Shown: positions 1-5,309, numbered from the stretch's first letter. The stretch: 6,018 nt of DNA from an uncultured Angelakisella sp. (GCA_937914895.1 CALGIL010000132.1:1-6018); one strand, 5' to 3'. Translations and numbers: made by a program. Notes: generated by a model from the sequence alone, not told the origin.

Positions 1-20
1 ACACGACGCTCTTCCGATCT
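1..20 (+). other. Illumina adapter remnant (artefact)
   Basis: The first 20 bases, ACACGACGCTCTTCCGATCT, are identical to the 3' end of the Illumina TruSeq universal/read-1 adapter. Genomic-looking sequence begins at base 21. This is library-construction sequence left in the assembly and not part of the organism. It implies that reads were not fully adapter-trimmed, and that base 1 is a true contig end. Confidence 0.97.
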
Positions 21-90
21 AGAATAAAAAAGATACCCTTGATAAATCCAAGCCCCCACCCGGCAAAGCCCCATAGAGCGGAGAAAATAT

Positions 91-114
91 AAGAGGGAGC
101 CGAAGCCCCCTCTT
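91..114 (-). terminator. Rho-independent terminator of the chromate transporter operon
   Basis: Read on the minus strand, a 10-bp stem (one G-U pair) is closed by a UUCG tetraloop (forward bases 101-104) and followed by ATATTTTCTC. It lies 39 bp past the stop codon of the second transporter gene, where a terminator is expected. Bases 21-90, between it and the adapter, show no gene or other signal. Confidence 0.8.
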
Positions 115-152
115 GCAAAAAACCGATTTTTTAGAACCGGCGGGTGGAATCA

Positions 153-713
153 TTATATCAGCAGGTAGTAGCCGCCCCCCAGGACGCCCGCCCCCAGAAT
201 GACCCAAATGGGGTTGACCTTCCATTTGCGGATGACCGCCGCCCCCGCGATGATCAAAACCAGGGAGACGGGGTTGAAGCTGCCCAGGGAGACGCCCCCT
301 TCGCCAAACAGGGCCAGCAGCAGGATGGAGACGCCGGCGGAGGCGATGAGGGCCACCACGGCGGGGCGCAGGCCGTCCAGCACTCCCTGCACCGTGCTCA
401 GGTCCTTGTACTTTTGGTACAGAAAGGCCATGATCGAGACAATGATGCAGGAGGGGGTGATGCACCCGACCGTGGCGACAATGGCCCCCGCCAGCCCGCC
501 GATTTGGGTGCCCACAAAGGTGGAGGCATTAAGGGCGATGGGGCCGGGGGTCATTTCGGCAATGGTGATAAGGTCGGTAAATTCGGTAAGAGTGATCCAG
601 CCGTGGAGGTCCACAATCTGGTTTTGAATCAGGGGCAGGGCCGCATAGCCGCCGCCGATGCTGAACAGGCCGATTTGGAAGAAGCTCCAAAAGAGTTCCA
701 GATAAATGCTCAC
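153..713 (-). CDS. CHR-family chromate transporter, second half-size subunit
   Basis: This is a 186-residue membrane protein of the CHR (chromate ion transporter) family in its short, one-domain form. Such proteins occur as adjacent pairs and are thought to work together in place of one long ChrA. The family marks are visible: an N-terminal FFQIGLFSIGGGYAALPLI segment, then the PGPIALN motif followed by TFVGTQIGG. Several hydrophobic membrane segments follow up to the C-terminus. A longer frame opens at 785, but I chose the GTG at 713. It gives the normal family length, has a GGGAGGGG ribosome binding site about 8 bases upstream, and its GTG overlaps the TGA of the preceding gene (GTGA), a sign of translational coupling. 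The family exports or exchanges chromate, often fortuitously as a sulfate analogue. The real substrate in an anaerobe is not shown by the sequence. Confidence 0.88.
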   Translation of the reverse strand: MSIYLELFWSFFQIGLFSIGGGYAALPLIQNQIVDLHGWITLTEFTDLITIAEMTPGPIALNASTFVGTQIGGLAGAIVATVGCITPSCIIVSIMAFLYQKYKDLSTVQGVLDGLRPAVVALIASAGVSILLLALFGEGGVSLGSFNPVSLVLIIAGAAVIRKWKVNPIWVILGAGVLGGGYYLLI

Positions 714-1294
714 TGCCCGTCCCCTCCCTTCTGTGCACCCTCCTGCTCCTTGCGGCGGGAGAGGAGGAAGCCCAAGAATCCGCACACCAGAATGATGTAC
801 ATGACGTTAACCTTTAAGAAGTACGTGGCCGCAAAGGCGCCCAGCATCACCAGGATAGGGATGACTTCCTTGCGCTTGACGACCCGGCCGGCCATGCCGA
901 TGACCACATCCAGGATGACGGCGGCCACCCCCGCCTGCATCCCCTTGAGGACCGCGGCCACCACCTTGTTGTCCCGGAACTGCTGGTAGAACAGGGCGAT
1001 GATGGAAATGGTGATCAGGGGCGGCAGGGCGGTGCCCAGCACCGTCACCAGGGCGCCGGGCAGCCCGGCTACCCGATACCCCACCAGGATGGAGGTGTTT
1101 ACCGCGATGGGGCCGGGGCAGGACTGTCCCAGGGCCACCAGGTTGAGCATTTCGTCCTCGTCGATCCAGCCCAGATCCTCCACAAATTTTTTCTGCATCA
1201 GGGGCACGATGACATATCCGCCCCCCAGGGTGAAGGCGCTGAGGTAGAAGGTGGACGAAAACAGCGTCCAGTAGGTCTTTGCATTCTTTTCCAT
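710..1294 (-). CDS. CHR-family chromate transporter, first half-size subunit
   Basis: This is a 194-residue membrane protein and the first gene of the leftward transporter operon. It carries the CHR-family N-terminal motif (FTLGGGYVIVPLMQKKF, about residues 21-37) and the second conserved block GQSCPGPIAVNTSILVGY (about residues 56-73). Several hydrophobic helices follow, then a short polar, basic tail (SRRKEQEGAQKGG). Its length fits the half-size CHR proteins, which typically need a partner of opposite membrane topology; that partner overlaps it by 4 bp downstream. The ATG at 1294 follows a GGAGG about 11 bases upstream, slightly far. The gene is divergent from a LysR-type regulator with 148 bp between the two start codons, the usual layout for a LysR-controlled operon. 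Family assignment is firm; chromate as the substrate is inferred from family only. Confidence 0.9.
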   Translation of the reverse strand: MEKNAKTYWTLFSSTFYLSAFTLGGGYVIVPLMQKKFVEDLGWIDEDEMLNLVALGQSCPGPIAVNTSILVGYRVAGLPGALVTVLGTALPPLITISIIALFYQQFRDNKVVAAVLKGMQAGVAAVILDVVIGMAGRVVKRKEVIPILVMLGAFAATYFLKVNVMYIILVCGFLGFLLSRRKEQEGAQKGGDGQ

Positions 1295-1323
1295 AAACAG
1301 AAAAGCCTCCGTTGTACGTCGTT

Positions 1324-1335
1324 ATACAGCCGTAT
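1324..1335. promoter_or_regulatory. Possible regulator-binding dyad ATAC-N4-GTAT
   Basis: A short inverted repeat lies between the divergent transporter and LysR genes, 29 bp upstream of the transporter start. It could be an activation-site half for the adjacent LysR protein, but it is short enough to arise by chance. Confidence 0.25.
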
Positions 1336-1358
1336 TCCCCACGGCGTTCAGTACCCCT

Positions 1359-1387
1359 ATTGTATCTCTTGTCATAAGATATTGAAA
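1359..1387 (-). promoter_or_regulatory. Tentative promoter of the chromate transporter operon
   Basis: On the minus strand, TACAAT (forward 1359-1364) lies 17 bases downstream of a weak -35-like TTTCAA (forward 1382-1387). The poor -35 would suit a promoter that needs activation. It overlaps the LysR-gene promoter on the other strand and a dyad at 1363-1381. Other choices are possible, for example a TATAAC closer to the gene, so this is tentative. Confidence 0.35.
1363..1381. promoter_or_regulatory. LysR-type operator candidate, TATCT-N9-AGATA
   Basis: This 19-bp interrupted dyad has five paired bases on each outer arm plus two inner pairs. Its size and interrupted symmetry suit LysR-type binding boxes, though it is not an exact T-N11-A site. 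It covers the -35 of the LysR gene and the -10 of the proposed transporter promoter, so one bound regulator could repress itself and activate the divergent operon. Confidence 0.4.
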
Positions 1388-1397
1388 ATAGTATAAT
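1369..1397 (+). promoter_or_regulatory. Sigma-A promoter of the LysR gene
   Basis: TTGTCA (1369-1374) and a perfect TATAAT (1392-1397) are separated by exactly 17 bases. This is a near-consensus housekeeping promoter 45 bp upstream of the LysR start codon. Confidence 0.8.
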
Positions 1398-1442
1398 TAA
1401 ATAAGGAGCATACTCTATTTGTTATAGTTGGAGGGCGGCATA

Positions 1443-2354
1443 ATGACTCTGCGGCATCTGAAAATTTTTGTAACGGTGTGCCAGTGCGGCGGCATGACCG
1501 CGGCGGGAGAAAAGCTGTATCTGGCGCAGCCCTCGGTAAGCCTGGCTATCCGGGAGCTGGAGGACTACTACGGCGTCAAGCTGTTCGACCGCATCTCCCA
1601 CAAGCTGTTCCTTACCGAAAGCGGCCGGCGGCTGCAGGAATACGCCGGGCAGATCGTCTCCCTTTTTGAGGAGATGGAGGCCGGCATCCGCAACCGGGAT
1701 GCCTCGGGCACCCTGCGGGTGGGGGCCAGCGTGACGGTGGGCAACCATCTGCTGCCCGAGCAGGTGAGACGCTTTCAGCAACAGTATCCCCAGATGAAGG
1801 TGGAGGTACTCATCAGCAACTCGGAGCTGATCGAGGGCGCGGTGCTGAAAAATGACATCGACTTTGCCATTGTGGAGGGAAACATCCAAAGCCCCTACCT
1901 CATCCAGGAAAAGTTCCGGGAGGACCGGCTGGTGCTGCTGTGCGGCCCCGGGCATCCCCTGTGGGACCGGGGGACGGTGCCCCTGGAGGAGCTGCCCCAA
2001 TATGACTTTCTGCTGCGGGAAAAGGGCAGCGCCGGGCGGGAGATTTTTGACAGCATCATGCGCCTGGCGGGCATCGAGATCCGCCCCATCTGGCAGAGCA
2101 CCAGCACCAAGGCCATCGTCCAGGGGGTGGCCCGGAACCTGGGCCTGTCGGTGCTGCCCTACCTTATGGTCCAGGCCGAGCTGGAGGCCGGGCTGATCCG
2201 GGAGGTGCCCATCCGGGGGGCCTCCCTCTCCCGGCACTTCTCGGTGGTCTACCACAAAAACAAGTTCCTTTCCCCCGCCGCCCGGGCCTTTTTGGCCCAG
2301 TGCACCGGCGGCGTGGTGGGGGAAGACACCGGGGCCGGCACTTCGGCCGGATAA
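1443..2354 (+). CDS. LysR-family transcriptional regulator
   Basis: A 303-residue LysR-type regulator of normal family length. The N-terminal winged helix-turn-helix is clear: MTLRHLKIFVTVCQCGGMTAAGEKL leads into LAQPSVSLAIRELEDYYGVKLFDR and LFLTESGRRL, all within the first 65 residues. A linker helix is followed by the effector-binding domain from about residue 88 (TLRVGASVTVGNHLLP) to about residue 285. The frame is open from a TTG at 1428, but the ATG at 1443 is the better start because GGAGGG sits 7 bases before it. The protein probably controls the divergent chromate-type transporter pair and itself, as is usual for divergently placed LysR genes. The effector cannot be read from the sequence. 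The last ~20 residues (GGVVGEDTGAGTSAG) look like an unstructured tail. Confidence 0.93.
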   Translation: MTLRHLKIFVTVCQCGGMTAAGEKLYLAQPSVSLAIRELEDYYGVKLFDRISHKLFLTESGRRLQEYAGQIVSLFEEMEAGIRNRDASGTLRVGASVTVGNHLLPEQVRRFQQQYPQMKVEVLISNSELIEGAVLKNDIDFAIVEGNIQSPYLIQEKFREDRLVLLCGPGHPLWDRGTVPLEELPQYDFLLREKGSAGREIFDSIMRLAGIEIRPIWQSTSTKAIVQGVARNLGLSVLPYLMVQAELEAGLIREVPIRGASLSRHFSVVYHKNKFLSPAARAFLAQCTGGVVGEDTGAGTSAG

Positions 2355-2380
2355 CAAGGGCTCCCCCGCCGCGCAAAAGC

Positions 2381-2409
2381 CCCCGGCCTCTCCCTAGGAG
2401 AGGCCGGGG
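2381..2409. terminator. Terminator shared by the convergent LysR and aldolase genes
   Basis: A GC-rich stem of 12 perfect base pairs (CCCCGGCCTCTC with GAGAGGCCGGGG) and a 5-base loop lies 26 bp after the LysR stop. On the minus strand it is followed by GCTTTTGC, so it fits best as the terminator of the leftward aldolase-like gene. On the plus strand there is no T-run, so action there would be weaker. The rest of 2410-2509 shows no gene. Confidence 0.65.
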
Positions 2410-2509
2410 TGCCTTCAGAAGCGCAGGCGCCTTCGGCCGGCCGATGCCCGCAAGGCGGCTGCGGCACGGATGTATATGGGGCGGATGGGCGCCGCGGCCT
2501 GCTTTCCGC

Positions 2510-3217
2510 CTATTCCTGATAGCCCAGGGGGTCCCTGCCCGCCAGGGGCAGATAGGACACGTCCTCGCCCTTGATTTGGGCAAAGGCCTCGCCAAAGCTC
2601 AGCTCGGTCTGGCGGCTGAAGGGGTGGTTGCACATCTGCTCGATCATCTCGTAGGAGGTGGCCACCGCGTCGGCACCCGCCGCAAAGGAGTTGTATACGT
2701 GGTCGATGGTGCGGATGCTGGCGGCTAAAATCTCCGGGGGATTTTTCATCCGGTCGTAGCACTCACGGGTCAGGCGGATCATCTTGTACATATCCAGGCC
2801 CGCCTCCATGCCCCGGGCCACAAAGGGGGAGATGGCGTAGGCCCCCACCTGGGCGGCCACACAGGCCTGGGTCAGGGTAAACAGCCCGGTGGCAATGCAG
2901 TCGATGCCCTCCGCGGACAGGACGCGCATGGCGGTAAAGCCCTTGGTGTCGGACAGGATTTTAACCCCCACCTTTTGGGGGTCGATGGCGTGGATGCGCC
3001 GGGCGGTGGCCACAATCTCCTCCACATCCCTGCCGTGGATGGACTGGAACACCCGGATGCCGGACTCCTCCAGCAGGATTTTGGTGGCCTCGTCCAGGGT
3101 GGTGCCGGTGCCGAACACCCGGACGTTTCCGTTGGAGTTGGTCAGAACCGCCGGCGCGCCCAGGGCCGCCCCCGCCCGCATCTTTTCGCCGGTGTTCATT
3201 CCTACGTAAAACCTCAT
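2510..3217 (-). CDS. Transaldolase / fructose-6-phosphate aldolase-like protein
   Basis: A 235-residue class I aldolase-type TIM barrel related to the small transaldolases (TalC) and fructose-6-phosphate aldolase (FSA). Family enzymes use a Schiff-base lysine to cleave or transfer a dihydroxyacetone unit. The catalytic lysine is present at about residue 86 (VGVKILSDTKG), followed by the family block IDCIATGLFTLTQACVAAQVGA (residues 105-126) and ISPFVAR (129-135). The Phe there takes the place of FSA Tyr131, as in transaldolases. The N-terminus is unusual: where relatives read YLDTAN and TTNPS, this protein reads YVGMN and LTNSN. The conserved catalytic-site Asp and the Pro are therefore missing. 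The ATG at 3217 has a modest AAAGGCGGG site upstream. The gene is alone in its transcription unit and divergent from a GntR regulator. Family is sure; the exact reaction is not. Confidence 0.8.
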   Translation of the reverse strand: MRFYVGMNTGEKMRAGAALGAPAVLTNSNGNVRVFGTGTTLDEATKILLEESGIRVFQSIHGRDVEEIVATARRIHAIDPQKVGVKILSDTKGFTAMRVLSAEGIDCIATGLFTLTQACVAAQVGAYAISPFVARGMEAGLDMYKMIRLTRECYDRMKNPPEILAASIRTIDHVYNSFAAGADAVATSYEMIEQMCNHPFSRQTELSFGEAFAQIKGEDVSYLPLAGRDPLGYQE

Positions 3218-3297
3218 GCTGTTTTCCCGCCTTTCTTTATTTCTCCTGCCAAGCCCGCCCCAAGGGGGGCCGTCCCCCGCCGGAGCAAAGCCGGGAC

Positions 3298-3316
3298 GCG
3301 GCAGAACCCCTGCCGC
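3298..3316 (-). other. Leader hairpin in the aldolase transcript
   Basis: A 7-bp GCGGCAG/CTGCCGC stem with a 5-base loop sits just downstream of the predicted transcription start. It is followed by further GC-rich self-complementary sequence (for example CGTCCC/GGGACG, 3271-3297). The 5' untranslated leader would be about 100 nt. There is no T-run after the hairpin, so it is more likely an mRNA-stabilising or regulatory fold than a terminator. Confidence 0.35.
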
Positions 3317-3322
3317 AAACCC

Positions 3323-3351
3323 ATCATACTATCCCCCGCAGACTATGTCAA
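3323..3351 (-). promoter_or_regulatory. Sigma-A promoter of the aldolase-like gene
   Basis: On the minus strand, a perfect TTGACA (forward 3346-3351) and TATGAT (forward 3323-3328) are separated by exactly 17 bases. The start codon is about 105 bp downstream. This near-consensus promoter should be strong unless repressed. Confidence 0.8.
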
Positions 3352-3365
3352 CCTATTAAAATCCC

Positions 3366-3394
3366 TAGACAAAACAACATAGATACGATATAAT
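3366..3394 (+). promoter_or_regulatory. Sigma-A promoter of the GntR gene
   Basis: TAGACA (3366-3371) and a perfect TATAAT (3389-3394) are separated by 17 bases, 30 bp upstream of the GntR start codon. Its -35 lies only 14 bp from the -35 of the divergent aldolase promoter. A regulator bound between or across them could control both. Confidence 0.75.
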
Positions 3395-3424
3395 GTCATT
3401 ACTTTATCCAAGGGAGTTGACGGA

Positions 3425-4159
3425 ATGAAAATTGACCGAAGCGTTCCCATTCCCATCTACTACCAGCTCAAGCAGATTCTGCTGGACGAAATCAACCGGC
3501 AGGTGTATATGGAGGGCGACTGCATTCCCACCGAAAAGGAGCTGATGGCCCAGTACGGGGTCAGCCGCATGACGGTGCGCCAGGCGGTTTCGGAGCTGGC
3601 CACCGAAGGGTACCTGACCCGCCGCAAGGGCATGGGTACCTTTGTCAACCAGCGCAAGGCCAAAATCAGCACCGCCCTGGACGTCAACCGGATTGGCAAG
3701 GAGGAGGGCAGGGAGCACCCCTCCCGGAAGCTTTTGGATGTCCGCAAGGAAAAGGCATCCCCCCACATCGCCGGCATTCTGGAGATCCCCGAGGGCAGCG
3801 CCGTCTATTCCATCCGCCGGGTCAACTATGGGTCGGACCAAAAGCCGAGCATCTATTCCCACATCCGGCTGGCGGGGGCGCTGGTGCCCGACCTGCGTCA
3901 GCACCTGGACACCATCACGGACGGGCTGCACCGGTTTTTGGACCGGAAGGGCTATGCCATCACCACCATCCGGCAGACCATCCAGGTGGACCACGCCGAC
4001 CAGGAGGTGGCCCGGGTGCTGGACATCCCCCAGGGGACCCCCATCCTTACCATTACCAACGTGGGGTACACGGCCCAGGGGCTGCCGGTGGAGTACACGG
4101 TGGATTCCTCCCGGTCCACCTCCATTCAGATCACCGGGACGCGCACCCCCACCGCATGA
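3425..4159 (+). CDS. GntR-family regulator, HutC/UTRA subfamily
   Basis: A 244-residue transcriptional regulator of typical HutC-subfamily length. The N-terminal GntR winged helix spans about residues 8-75: PIYYQLKQILLDEI, IPTEKELMAQYGVSRMTVRQ, then the hallmark wing YLTRRKGMGTFV. A C-terminal UTRA ligand domain follows from about residue 95 to 238, with LHRFLDRKGYAITTIRQTIQ and LDIPQGTPILTITNVGY. UTRA domains usually bind small metabolites such as sugar phosphates, amino sugars or histidine-pathway compounds. The ATG follows AGGGAG at a good distance. It is divergent from the aldolase-like gene, with 207 bp between start codons and abutting promoters, so that gene is its most likely target. 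A sugar phosphate is then a reasonable guess for the ligand, but this is inference. Confidence 0.93.
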   Translation: MKIDRSVPIPIYYQLKQILLDEINRQVYMEGDCIPTEKELMAQYGVSRMTVRQAVSELATEGYLTRRKGMGTFVNQRKAKISTALDVNRIGKEEGREHPSRKLLDVRKEKASPHIAGILEIPEGSAVYSIRRVNYGSDQKPSIYSHIRLAGALVPDLRQHLDTITDGLHRFLDRKGYAITTIRQTIQVDHADQEVARVLDIPQGTPILTITNVGYTAQGLPVEYTVDSSRSTSIQITGTRTPTA

Positions 4160-4167
4160 CAAAAACG

Positions 4168-4189
4168 GCGGGGCAGCCGTCCGCCCCGC
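4168..4189 (+). terminator. Probable terminator after the GntR gene
   Basis: A 7-bp GC stem (GCGGGGC/GCCCCGC) with an 8-base loop starts 8 bp after the GntR stop codon. It is followed by GGCCCTTTTGG, a short T-run only. The position is right but the tail is weak. Confidence 0.5.
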
Positions 4190-4243
4190 GGCCCTTTTGG
4201 GGCTCCGAAATCATCTTGGACTGAGTATTCATGAAACCTTTTG

Positions 4244-4281
4244 TCCCCGCATATATTTGTCACAAGAGACAACAGCGGGGA
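4244..4281 (+). promoter_or_regulatory. Leader hairpin touching the spoIIID ribosome binding site
   Basis: TCCCCGC (4244-4250) pairs with GCGGGGA (4275-4281), and inside it TTGTC (4257-4261) pairs with GACAA (4268-4272), giving one two-part hairpin. The 3' arm runs into the GGGGAGGAGAGG Shine-Dalgarno region (about 4277-4288), so the fold could hide part of it. The loop side also contains CATATATT, which resembles a sigma-E -10 element; the -35 is not convincing. Confidence 0.35.
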
Positions 4282-4291
4282 GGAGAGGGAC

Positions 4292-4444
4292 TTGAAAGGT
4301 TTGCCGGAAGACCGGGCCATCAGTTTCGCTGAGTATATCATTGAGACGGGAGCCACCGTGCGGGAGACCGCCAAGGAGTTTCACATCAGCAAATCAACGG
4401 TACATATGGAAGTAACAAAACAGAACGTTTTATATGGACAGTAG
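4292..4444 (+). pseudogene. spoIIID: Truncated spoIIID, sporulation transcription regulator
   Basis: The first ~40 residues match SpoIIID, the small helix-turn-helix regulator active in the mother cell during sporulation. DRAISFAEYIIETGATVRET is followed by the recognition region AKEFHISKSTVH. The start is a TTG at 4292 behind AGGAG (4281-4285). After about residue 38-42 the sequence leaves the family: SpoIIID normally continues with a charged C-terminal half and an RHxRGG segment to about 80-93 residues. This frame instead runs through unrelated AT-rich DNA (TKQNVLYGQ) to a TAG, giving only 50 residues. The helix-turn-helix is just complete, but the C-terminal DNA-contacting part is lost, so the product is probably inactive. 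The missing 3' half is not in this window. The break coincides with a sharp drop in GC content, pointing to insertion of mobile DNA. Confidence 0.82.
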
Positions 4445-4459
4445 CATAACACAATAGAA

Positions 4460-4483
4460 AACAGCCGCCAATTGGCGGCTGTT
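4460..4483. terminator. Bidirectional terminator, perfect 24-bp palindrome
   Basis: AACAGCCGCCAA and its exact reverse complement form a perfect 24-bp palindrome. On the minus strand it is followed by TTCTATTG, and on the plus strand by ACATTTTTTCC, so it can end transcription from both sides. It overlaps the stop codon of the VapD-like gene by two bases. It also closes off the truncated spoIIID frame 16 bp after its stop. Confidence 0.8.
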
Positions 4484-4859
4484 ACATTTTTTCCAAGTCA
4501 ATATCTAAATCTAACGTTGCTTCTTCCAAGATTTGCAATAAGCTGTGTTGGTTGCCTATATTGGTTACGTCAATTTGATTGACGCATTTGGACAGCCAGG
4601 GCATTTCCTTTGCAAGATCAGCCATAAACAAGGTAATGTCCGTGTTCGTGATTCTCTCTTTTGAGGTATAAACAGAAAATTGCCGGTGGTCAAAGCCATT
4701 TTTACTCATAAAATGGCTGATGTCCATATATGCTTTTTTGTAGAATTTGGGGTTGGTAGTTGCCTTTGGTCGGGGATAATACATTTCCAAGGCTTTTTGG
4801 CTCAAATCAAAAGTAATTTGTTTTCGGCTTCCAGCCCTTTTCTTTTTGTCCGGCTCCAT
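4482..4859 (-). CDS. VapD-like putative endoribonuclease toxin
   Basis: A 125-residue protein resembling the VapD (virulence-associated protein D) family, small Cas2-like ferredoxin-fold RNases acting as toxins. Alignment from memory shows the family order. ITFDLS (residues 15-20) has the Asp18 that matches the VapD active-site Asp. Next come FYKKAYMDISHFMSKNGFDH, then the beta-strand FSVYTS (where VapD has GSVYTN-like sequence), then ITLFMADLAKEMPWLSKCVNQIDV (VapD has a similar Leu-x-x-x-Trp-(Leu/Ile/Phe) then DI). It is longer than typical ~95-residue VapD because of a Lys/Arg-rich N-terminal extension (KKKRAGSRK) and an acidic C-terminal tail (LDLDIDLEKM). It begins 3 bp after the stop of the upstream gene without a clear ribosome binding site, so translation is probably coupled. 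The family call is by motif pattern only. Confidence 0.6.
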   Translation of the reverse strand: MEPDKKKRAGSRKQITFDLSQKALEMYYPRPKATTNPKFYKKAYMDISHFMSKNGFDHRQFSVYTSKERITNTDITLFMADLAKEMPWLSKCVNQIDVTNIGNQHSLLQILEEATLDLDIDLEKM

Positions 4860-4862
4860 AGA

Positions 4863-5171
4863 TTATGCCATTCTTTTTTGTACTTTCCACGCTTGGGAAA
4901 GTACATCTTCTTCTATGTCGTCATCGTCAAAAAAGGTGCAAGAGGAAGCAAACGCAACAAACCACTCCGATTTTAACAGTCTAAGAATGATGTTCCACAT
5001 ATAAGCATAGTCGTTTTCCTGCCCATTATCTCCAAAGGCAAGCACTTCTCCATCTGCAATGCAAGGCAATCCCTTTCCGGCAAAATGCTTTTTAATCGTG
5101 CTGTAAACGTCATTTACCGCATAGCCTTGCTGTTCAATGGCTTTTGGGTCAAATGTAAATTCAATCTTCAT
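4863..5171 (-). CDS. Small acidic protein of unknown function, partner of the VapD-like gene
   Basis: I do not recognise a named family. It is a 102-residue soluble protein with no signal peptide or membrane helix. It starts MKIEFTFDPKAIEQQGY and has a central GEVLAFGDNGQEND segment. An aromatic helix-like stretch (AYMWNIILRLLKSEWFVAF, residues 56-74) and a strongly acidic run FDDDDIEED (81-89) follow. The start is clear: AAGGAGT lies 6 bases upstream and a TATAAT 32 bp upstream. It is the first gene of a two-gene unit, with only 3 bp to the VapD-like gene. A small acidic protein made before a basic-headed RNase toxin would suit an antitoxin that binds and neutralises it, but this is inferred from order and charge alone. 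It could instead be an unrelated element protein. Confidence 0.75.
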   Translation of the reverse strand: MKIEFTFDPKAIEQQGYAVNDVYSTIKKHFAGKGLPCIADGEVLAFGDNGQENDYAYMWNIILRLLKSEWFVAFASSCTFFDDDDIEEDVLSQAWKVQKRMA

Positions 5172-5203
5172 GGCTGCACTCCTTTCGGTGGGTTAGTACT
5201 GTT

Positions 5204-5209
5204 ATTATA
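5204..5209 (-). promoter_or_regulatory. -10 element of the VapD-pair promoter
   Basis: On the minus strand a perfect TATAAT (extended as TAGTATAAT) lies 32 bp upstream of the 102-residue protein. The -35 is weak: GTTATT at 17-bp spacing. The AAGGAGT ribosome binding site is at forward 5178-5184. The promoter follows directly after the terminator at 5268-5296, so the pair has its own transcription unit. Confidence 0.65.
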
Positions 5210-5267
5210 CTACAAAGCGAGATTAAAATAACGAGAAATATAGGAAAAAGCTTCGCAATAATAGGGG

Positions 5268-5296
5268 AAAAGGACAGGTGGTTTCCCTGTCCTTTT
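5268..5296. terminator. Strong hairpin terminator ending the upstream leader unit
   Basis: AAAAGGACAGG and CCTGTCCTTTT form an 11-bp perfect stem with a 7-base loop. The outer A-T pairs supply the T-run in either direction. It separates the leftward unit starting at about 5760 from the VapD-pair promoter. Confidence 0.82.
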
Positions 5297-5309
5297 AGCT
5301 TTTTGAAAA

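Noticed and set aside
153..785. Longer 210-residue form of the second transporter subunit starting at 785.
   Set aside because: The extra 24 residues are Pro/Gly-rich and overlap the first gene by 76 bp. The GTG at 713 has a good ribosome binding site and a GTGA overlap.
144..989. Long plus-strand ORF of 281 codons opposite the transporter genes.
   Set aside because: It is antisense to two clear CHR-family genes. Its Gly/Asp/Gln-rich low-complexity protein is typical of a shadow frame in GC-rich DNA.
1422..2357. 311-codon minus-strand ORF opposite the LysR gene.
   Set aside because: The plus strand has a full LysR protein with domains, promoter and ribosome binding site. The antisense product has no family features.
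3404..4162. 252-codon minus-strand ORF opposite the GntR gene.
   Set aside because: It is a shadow of a complete GntR/UTRA gene, repetitive in Gly/Val/His/Asp with no motif.
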